Assembly (NCBI GenBank): GCA_036389695.1
Contig: DASVWG010000075.1
Location: 1 to 12,676 of the forward strand
Source of the DNA: JALZHR01 sp036389695
Lineage (GTDB): Bacteria; Acidobacteriota; Blastocatellia; Pyrinomonadales; Pyrinomonadaceae
Reading direction: 5' to 3'
DNA: 12,676 bases
A model generated the notes under the pieces. It saw only the letters and a list, made by a program, of their open reading frames with translations, was not told the DNA's origin and ran no database searches. The position numbers were made by a program, and so were the translations under genes. This document shows, piece after piece, positions 8,501-12,676 of this stretch; position 1 is the stretch's first letter, and the number at the start of each line of letters is the position of its first letter.

Positions 8501-8805
8501 AATTGGGTCCTTTGGTCGGCAAGCGAACCTGGGGCGGATTGGTCGGCATTTACAGCTATCCGACTTTAATTGACGGCGGCAGCGTCACCGCGCCGCGCGT
8601 CGCTTTCCGCAATCCGCAGGGCGAATTGGACGTCGAAAACAAGGGCGTCGCGCCCGACATCGAGGTCGACCTCGACCCGAAAATGTGGCGCGCCGGACGC
8701 GATGTCCAGCTTGAAAAAGCCGTCGAAGTCACGCTCGCGGAAATCAAAAAGAACCCGATGCGCAAACCGGCAAAAGGCGCTTTTCCGAATTACGCCAAGC
8801 CGTAG
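5548..8805 (+). CDS. Exported tricorn-type S41 peptidase, paralogue 2
   Basis: A 1085-aa paralogue of the preceding protease, collinear along its whole length and clearly similar in both protein and DNA. AGGAG 5 bp before ATG 5548 is a strong ribosome site. The signal peptide ends about residue 20 (AFA|Q). Propeller blades cover about 30-540 (YFSPDGNWIAF, AWSPDGRWIAYFSDE, SWSPDSKWIVY). The linker is short, lacking the Ser-Pro expansion of paralogue 1. A PDZ-like segment (GEYLIAVNGREV) is near 800-865, and DERFNGGG is at 918-925. Catalytic candidates are H750 (VGH, again Gly before His), S972 (SSSGGD) and E1030 (VENKGVAPD). All appear intact, so it should be active. Divergence is greatest just after the catalytic His (HNSGGGD versus MFIGGGD) and around the nucleophile, suggesting different substrate preference. 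Probably an operon with the upstream gene, though a long hairpin lies between them. Confidence 0.93.
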   Translation: MKNFVLIILLSLVASAAAFAQGDKPMLFRQPTMNKTDIVFVYGGDLWKVARAGGNAERLTSSIGNESNPYFSPDGNWIAFTGEYDGNVDAFVIPAMGGEPKRITYHPGADSVVGWTPDGSRVVFLSTRASGMPLPKMYTMPVTGEGLPTELPFPLAGGVASFSPDGSRIAYMPLGPAFQQWKMYRGGRTTKIWIGNLSDSSVEEIPHPNSNDFTPQWVGDKIYFLSDRSGRNVSLYAYDTKTKKVAPAVNNTGLDLKTFSASPEGVVYEQFGAINVYEPSSGKTNKININLSGDLSQVRPRYEKVAQRVQNVAISPSGMRAIFEARGEILSVPVEKGNARNLTNTPGVAERDPAWSPDGRWIAYFSDEGGEYALHLRDQTGMGDVKKISLGNPSSYFYSPRFSPDSKKILFTDKRLNVLYLDIEKGNVVKVDTNTYENPFPVLDPSWSPDSKWIVYTKQLKNRLCAVHVYSLDTGKATQVTDGLSDARYAAFDKNGKYLYFAASTDNGPTTGWLDMSSYPFQTTRSIYAVVLKATDPSPLAPESDEEKLQEQQTPPQRPGAKPEPVTVTIDLDKINQRIVALPIAARNYQGISTGRAGTFFLAEAIPPIGTGTTPQPGVTVHRFDMDKRKAEKILDGVTAFDVSANGEKMLFGQAGGRFTIASTVQPLKPGEGVLNVGEMEVYVDPRAEWQQMYREVWRIQRDFFYDPTFHGVNIKMMEERYRPFLESVASRNDLNYLFQEMLGNLTVGHHNSGGGDIPQPTRYTGGLLGADYTIENGRYRFAKIYDGENWNPQLFAPLTQPGVNVKEGEYLIAVNGREVRASDNIYSFFQQTAGKQIIIKVGANPDGRDARQVTVVPVANEGGLRNLAWIEGNRRKVYELSGGKLAYIYLPNTGGAGYTNFNRYYFAQIDREGAVIDERFNGGGSAADYMISYMSRPLMNYWSTREGEDFTTPVSAIYGPKSMIINEYSSSGGDLLPFLFRQNKLGPLVGKRTWGGLVGIYSYPTLIDGGSVTAPRVAFRNPQGELDVENKGVAPDIEVDLDPKMWRAGRDVQLEKAVEVTLAEIKKNPMRKPAKGAFPNYAKP

Positions 8806-8825
8806 TTAAAAAGGCGAGAGTTTTG

Positions 8826-9035
8826 CGCCGCAAAATGATTTCTATACGCCACGGAATCATTCTGATACGTCAATGAACGATTCTGTGGCGCATTGGAAGA
8901 GTTTCAATGCGCATTAGAATGATTCCTTGTCGCATCAGAATCATTCTGTGGCGCACTGGAATTGTTCAAGTGCGCACTGGAACTCTTCATGTATGCACTG
9001 GAACAGTTCCAATGCACCAAAGAATCATTTCAGCG
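8826..9035. repeat. Degenerate 21-bp tandem array, ten units, each with a central dyad
   Basis: Ten consecutive 21-bp units fill 8826-9035 without a gap, and a partial unit may follow. Units start CGC (8 of 10 exactly). AA at unit positions 9-10 and TT at 14-15 are invariant, framed mostly by G8 and C16, giving GAAnnnTTC centred on position 12. In unit 1 the 8/16 pair is A/T instead of G/C, and 11/13 is T/A in some units and C/G in unit 9, so changes tend to keep the dyad. Unit junctions such as AGTGCGCACT and CAATGCGCATT form a second dyad. Because 21 bp is seven codons, a frame from 8907 stays open through the array. That frame has no ribosome site and its sequence is just the repeat read as codons, so it is not called as a gene. 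Confidence 0.88.
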
Positions 9036-9088
9036 CACAAATGCGAGTGCGTAAATCGTCTGGCTGATTATAAAAGCGTCGCCGGTTT

Positions 9089-9160
9089 CGCCCGCGAAAG
9101 GCGCGAAAGATACGAAAAGGTAAAAATAATTTTCGTGTTGTTTCGCCTGTTTCGCGGGCG
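9089..9160. repeat. Foldback element E: nonamer GAAA/TTTC core
   Basis: Left side 9089-9118 has GAAA every 9 bp (positions 9096, 9105, 9114) after CGCCCGCG. Right side 9130-9160 has TTTC at 9131, 9141 and 9150 and ends CGCGGGCG. The arms pair imperfectly around an A/T-rich loop. Its design matches the other foldbacks, but with a 9-bp word. It lies between the 21-bp array and the gene starting at 9254. Confidence 0.75.
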
Positions 9161-9240
9161 CGTTTCTTTGGTGTTTGATTAAACGACGATTTGGATTATT
9201 CTAGGTTTTCAGGTTTCAAAGCAATTTCAAAATCAGTTTT

Positions 9241-9245
9241 GGGGA
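9241..9245 (+). promoter_or_regulatory. Ribosome binding site that selects ATG 9254
   Basis: GGGGA lies 8 bp before ATG 9254. The frame is open back to a TTG at 9191, but that start would put 21 polar residues ahead of the signal peptide and has no good ribosome site. The start at 9254 is preferred. Confidence 0.7.
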
Positions 9246-9253
9246 AACATTCA

Positions 9254-12200
9254 ATGTTAAAATTCTTGCTCGCGCCTATCTCCGCTTTCAATCTGAAAGG
9301 CGGAATTCAAATTCTTTTGCTTGCGTCGCTGGCGCTCGCCGCTTTCTTTCCGGCTAACGGGCAAACGCCGACGCCGACCGCCACGCCGAGTTTCGCGCCC
9401 GCTCCGCAGACATCGCCGACGCCGCAGACTTCGCCCGCGCCGAAAAGTTCAGACCCGCTCAAGCTGTTTCAATATCGCCAAATCGGACCGCATCGCGGCG
9501 GTCGCGTCGGCGCGGTCACGGGCGTTCCGTCACAGCCGAACGTTTATTATTTCGGCGCGACCGGCGGCGGCGTCTGGAAAACTACTGACGGCGGCGTGAA
9601 TTGGGAGCCGATATCGGACGACTATTTTAAAACCGGCTCGGTCGGCGCGATTGCCGTCGCCGAATCAGACCCGAACGTCGTTTACGTCGGAATGGGCGAG
9701 GAAACCGTGCGCGGCAACGTCTCGCACGGCGACGGCGTCTACAAATCTCCGGACGGCGGGAAAACGTGGAAATTCGTCGGCTTGGGCGACACGCGGCAAA
9801 TCTCGCGCATCCGGATTCATCCGAAAAATCCGGATATTGCATACGTCGCCGCCATCGGACATCTCTGGGCGCCGAACGAGGAGCGCGGGATTTTCAGGAC
9901 GAAAGACGGCGGCAAAACCTGGCAAAAAATCCTTTTCCGCGACGCCTCGACCGGCGCGATTGATTTGGCGTTCGACCCGTCGAATCCGCAAGTTCTTTAC
10001 GCCGCGCTGTGGCAAATCAGGCGAACGCCGTGGGGCTTTGAATCGGGCGGCGCGGGCAGCTCGATTTACAAGACTATCGACGGCGGCGATACATGGACTG
10101 AAATTTCGCGCAATAAAGGTTTGCCCGCCGGAGTTCTGGGGAAAATCGGGCTGGCGGTTTCGCCCGTTAATCCGCAGCGCATCTGGGCGATGATTGAGGC
10201 GAAAGACGGCGGGCTTTATCGCTCGGACGACGGCGGCGAAAACTGGCAGCGCGTCAGCAACAATCCGCAGACGATGCAGCGCCCGTGGTATTACCACCGC
10301 ATTTACGCCGACACGCAGAACGCCGACACGATGTATATTATGAACGTCGGCTTTCACAAATCGGCGGACGGCGGGCGCACGTTTACCAACATCAATGTTC
10401 CGCACTCGGACAATCACGATTTATGGATTGCGCCCGACAACAATCAGCGGATGATTAACGGCAACGACGGCGGCGCAAACGTCACCCTCGACGGCGGACG
10501 TAACTGGACTGAGCAAGACCAGGCGACCGCGCAGTTTTACCGCGTCGTGCTGGACGAGGATTTTCCGTATAACATCTACGGCGCGCAGCAGGACAACTCG
10601 ACGATAAAAATCGCCTCGCGCACGTCTGATTTCAGCATCGGCGAACAGCATTGGTATGACGTCGGCGGCGGCGAATCGGGCTGGATTGCGCCGCATCCGG
10701 AAAACTCCGACATTATCTTCGCGGGCAGTTACGGCGGCTATCTGACGCGCTACGACCACCGCGCGAAACAGCTTCGCACCGTCAACGTTTATCCCGACAA
10801 CCCGATGGGCGCGGGCGCCGAGGCGATGAAATATCGTTTCCAGTGGAATTACCCGATTCTGTTTTCGCCGCACAAAAGCGCGAACGGTAAATACGCGCTC
10901 TACGCGGGCGGCAATATTTTGTTTCGCTCCTTTGACGAAGGACAAAGCTGGCAGGCTATCAGTCCTGATTTGACGCGCGACGACAAATCAAAACAAGTTT
11001 CGACCGGCGGCGAGATTACCAAAGACAACACGAGCGTCGAATATTACTCGACGATTTTCACCGTCGCGGAATCGCCGGTCGCGGCAGGCGTCATCTGGAC
11101 GGGAAGCGACGACGGTCTCGTGCAGGTCACGCGCGACGGCGGATTGAAATGGGAAAACGTCACGCCCAAAGGAATGCCCGAATGGATTCAGATTAACGCT
11201 ATCGACGCTTCGCCGCACGACGCCGGAACGGCTTACGTCGCCGCGACCGCGTATAAATTGGACGATTATCGCCCTTTTTTGTACAAGACGACCGACTACG
11301 GCAAAACGTGGAAAAAAATCGTGAGCGGCATTCCCGATAACGCTTTTACGCGCGTCGTCCGCGAAGACCCGAACCGGAAAGGTTTTCTCTACGCGGGAAC
11401 CGAAACGGGAATGTATTTTTCCGCGAACGACGGCGAAAGCTGGCGCTCGCTGCGACTGAATATGCCGATTGTGCCGGTTACGGATTTGGCGGTGCATAAA
11501 CGCGAGAAGGATTTGGTCGTCGCCACGCAGGGACGCTCGTTTTACGTGCTCGATAATCTGCCGCTGCTTTATCAAATGACCGAAGCGCAGCGCGCGGACA
11601 CGTTTTTGTTCAAGCCCGAAGACGCTTATCGCTCGGCGGGTTTGGGCGGCGGTTTCCAGTTTCCGAAAAGCGTGCCGCTCGGAGCCAATCCGCCGAACGG
11701 CGCGGTCGTCAATTATTATCTGAAAAACAAACCGAAAGAAATCACGCTCGAATTTCTCGACGCGTCCGGCAAAGTGATTCGCAAATTTGCGGGCAAGCCT
11801 GCGGCGGAAGGCGCAAGCGCGCCGCAAGCGCCGGGCGCGGAACCGAATCTGCCGACGGAAATCGGTTTGAATCAATTCGTCTGGAATTATCGTCTCGCGA
11901 GCGCGACGAATCTTCCGGGACTGATTTTATGGGGCGGAAGTCTCGCCGGTCCGAAAGTCGTGCCGGGCAATTATCAGGTGCGTTTTTCGGTTGACGGGAA
12001 AGTGATTGGAAGCGAAAATTTCGCCGTCAAGTCCGACCCGCGGCTTTCGACGACCGCCGAAGATTTTCAGAAGCAGTTCGATTTGATGTCGAAAATCAAC
12101 CAGAAGCTGACGGCGACGCACGAAGCGATTCTGGAAATTCGCGACGTGCGCAAACAGCTCGAAGATTTGTCGGCGCGGCTGAAAGAACCTTCGCAAAAGG

Positions 12201-12520
12201 ACATGCGGGACAAAGCCGCCGACATTATGAAAAAACTGACGGCGGTCGAAGAAGAGTTGATTCAGACGAAAATCAAGTCGGGGCAGGACGCGCTGAACTA
12301 CCCGATAAAGCTCAACAACAAGCTCGCCGCGCTTTCGTCGGCGGTCGACAGCGCCGATTACGCGCCGACCAATCAATCGTATGACGTTTACAACGATTTG
12401 GCGGCGCGCATCGATGCGCAGCTTGCGGCGCTGGCGCGAATTAAAGCCGACGACATCGCGGCGTTCAATCGAATGTTCACCGAGAAAAATCTGCCGGTCA
12501 TTACGACCCGAAGCAAATAA
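9254..12520 (+). CDS. Exported VPS10/sortilin-like BNR (Asp-box) repeat protein
   Basis: A 1088-aa protein from ATG 9254. A long signal peptide with hydrophobic run ILLLASLALAAFF ends near residue 36, followed by a Pro/Thr-rich stretch (about 38-65). Residues about 75-740 carry at least ten Asp-box motifs: KTTDGGVNW (first, D112), KSPDGGKTW, RTKDGGKTW, KTIDGGDTW, RSDDGGENW, KSADGGRTF, VTLDGGRNW, VTRDGGLKW, KTTDYGKTW and the degenerate FSANDGESW near 726. This spacing indicates large beta-propellers, as in VPS10/sortilin proteins and GH74 xyloglucanases. An Ig/FlgD-like segment (about 815-930: ITLEFLDASGKVIRKF, PGNYQVRFSVDGK) and a helical, coiled-coil-like tail (about 935-1080) follow. Such proteins are common in acidobacteria and often labelled glycosyl hydrolase, but catalytic activity is unproven and no catalytic acid is assigned. 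Binding or scaffolding in the periplasm or at the surface is as likely. Its 448-bp upstream gap suggests its own promoter. Confidence 0.88.
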   Translation: MLKFLLAPISAFNLKGGIQILLLASLALAAFFPANGQTPTPTATPSFAPAPQTSPTPQTSPAPKSSDPLKLFQYRQIGPHRGGRVGAVTGVPSQPNVYYFGATGGGVWKTTDGGVNWEPISDDYFKTGSVGAIAVAESDPNVVYVGMGEETVRGNVSHGDGVYKSPDGGKTWKFVGLGDTRQISRIRIHPKNPDIAYVAAIGHLWAPNEERGIFRTKDGGKTWQKILFRDASTGAIDLAFDPSNPQVLYAALWQIRRTPWGFESGGAGSSIYKTIDGGDTWTEISRNKGLPAGVLGKIGLAVSPVNPQRIWAMIEAKDGGLYRSDDGGENWQRVSNNPQTMQRPWYYHRIYADTQNADTMYIMNVGFHKSADGGRTFTNINVPHSDNHDLWIAPDNNQRMINGNDGGANVTLDGGRNWTEQDQATAQFYRVVLDEDFPYNIYGAQQDNSTIKIASRTSDFSIGEQHWYDVGGGESGWIAPHPENSDIIFAGSYGGYLTRYDHRAKQLRTVNVYPDNPMGAGAEAMKYRFQWNYPILFSPHKSANGKYALYAGGNILFRSFDEGQSWQAISPDLTRDDKSKQVSTGGEITKDNTSVEYYSTIFTVAESPVAAGVIWTGSDDGLVQVTRDGGLKWENVTPKGMPEWIQINAIDASPHDAGTAYVAATAYKLDDYRPFLYKTTDYGKTWKKIVSGIPDNAFTRVVREDPNRKGFLYAGTETGMYFSANDGESWRSLRLNMPIVPVTDLAVHKREKDLVVATQGRSFYVLDNLPLLYQMTEAQRADTFLFKPEDAYRSAGLGGGFQFPKSVPLGANPPNGAVVNYYLKNKPKEITLEFLDASGKVIRKFAGKPAAEGASAPQAPGAEPNLPTEIGLNQFVWNYRLASATNLPGLILWGGSLAGPKVVPGNYQVRFSVDGKVIGSENFAVKSDPRLSTTAEDFQKQFDLMSKINQKLTATHEAILEIRDVRKQLEDLSARLKEPSQKDMRDKAADIMKKLTAVEEELIQTKIKSGQDALNYPIKLNNKLAALSSAVDSADYAPTNQSYDVYNDLAARIDAQLAALARIKADDIAAFNRMFTEKNLPVITTRSK

Positions 12521-12538
12521 AACCGGCTGAATAATGAG

Positions 12539-12676
12539 GCAGAAGCCCGCGCGTCAGCAAGGGCGGACAGAGACGCGGAGAAAGGGAGACGCGGCGACAC
12601 GGAGAATTTCTTTTTTCCCCGCGTCTCTGTGTCTCCCTTTCTCAATCTCCGCCCTTGCTCACGCGCGGGCTTCTGC
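12539..12676. repeat. Foldback element F: shared outer arms around an octamer core
   Basis: Outer arms 12539-12566 and 12649-12676 are 28 bp with one mismatch (GCAGAAGCCCGCGCG, then AGCAAGGGCGG). The interior is different from element A: purine-rich 8-bp units on the left (AGACGCGG, AGAAAGGG, AGACGCGG, CGACACGG) and pyrimidine-rich 8-bp units on the right (CCCGCGTC, TCTGTGTC, TCCCTTTC) around a T-rich centre. It begins 18 bp after the stop codon of the upstream gene. The right arm reaches the last base of the window and may continue. Confidence 0.88.

Noticed and set aside
8821..8835. Terminator after the second protease gene (TTTTGC GCC GCAAAA)
   Set aside because: The short hairpin has no T-run after it, and part belongs to the first 21-bp unit.
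8826..9035. CRISPR array
   Set aside because: The units are contiguous 21-bp degenerate copies without spacers, and no cas gene is present.
8826..9035. Replication origin iterons
   Set aside because: The 21-bp period fits iterons, but no initiator gene, DnaA-box cluster or AT-rich unwinding region is nearby.
8907..9182. 91-codon frame with seven-residue repeats
   Set aside because: The peptide repeat follows automatically from a 21-bp tandem repeat; there is no ribosome site, and the frame then runs through foldback E.

Overview
The window is a chromosomal segment from a bacterium of moderate to high GC content. It is most likely an acidobacterium of the Blastocatellia/Pyrinomonadaceae kind. 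This rests on gene content and style (exported tricorn-like proteases in tandem, a VPS10/BNR-repeat secreted protein, Pro/Thr/Ser-rich linkers, repeat-rich intergenic DNA). No rRNA or other phylogenetic marker is present, so the assignment is an inference.

Layout, all genes on the + strand. (1) 1-128: a foldback element with a heptad-repeat core, cut by the window edge. (2) 224-904: a NarL/FixJ-type response regulator, followed by a strong intrinsic terminator and a second, unrelated foldback element (969-1065). (3) 1154-1577: a small CxxC-protein gene that appears frameshifted and cut short, running into a foldback built of CAGTTAT heptamers (1572-1686). About 330 bp without a recognisable gene follows. 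(4) 2016-5381 and 5548-8805: two paralogous exported tricorn-type S41 peptidases in tandem, separated by a 166-bp gap that is nearly filled by a foldback with 30-bp arms. (5) 8826-9035: a degenerate array of ten 21-bp units, each with a small central dyad, followed by a nonamer-based foldback (9089-9160). (6) 9254-12520: a large exported VPS10/sortilin-like BNR-repeat protein. (7) 12539-12676: a foldback whose outer arms match those of the first element but whose core is different.

Functionally, the three large proteins are all predicted to be exported. They would fit an extracytoplasmic peptide or polymer degradation and binding module: two propeller-PDZ-S41 peptidases plus a multi-propeller Asp-box protein. 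The response regulator has no adjacent histidine kinase, and its strong terminator makes it a separate transcription unit.

The least ordinary part of the window is its intergenic DNA. Five foldback elements share one design: inverted arms whose interior is a short-period repeat of 7, 7, 7, 9 or 8 bp, with a different word in each. Two of them share outer arms with unrelated cores. A sixth foldback is of another type. Together with the 21-bp dyad array, these elements occupy most of the larger gaps.
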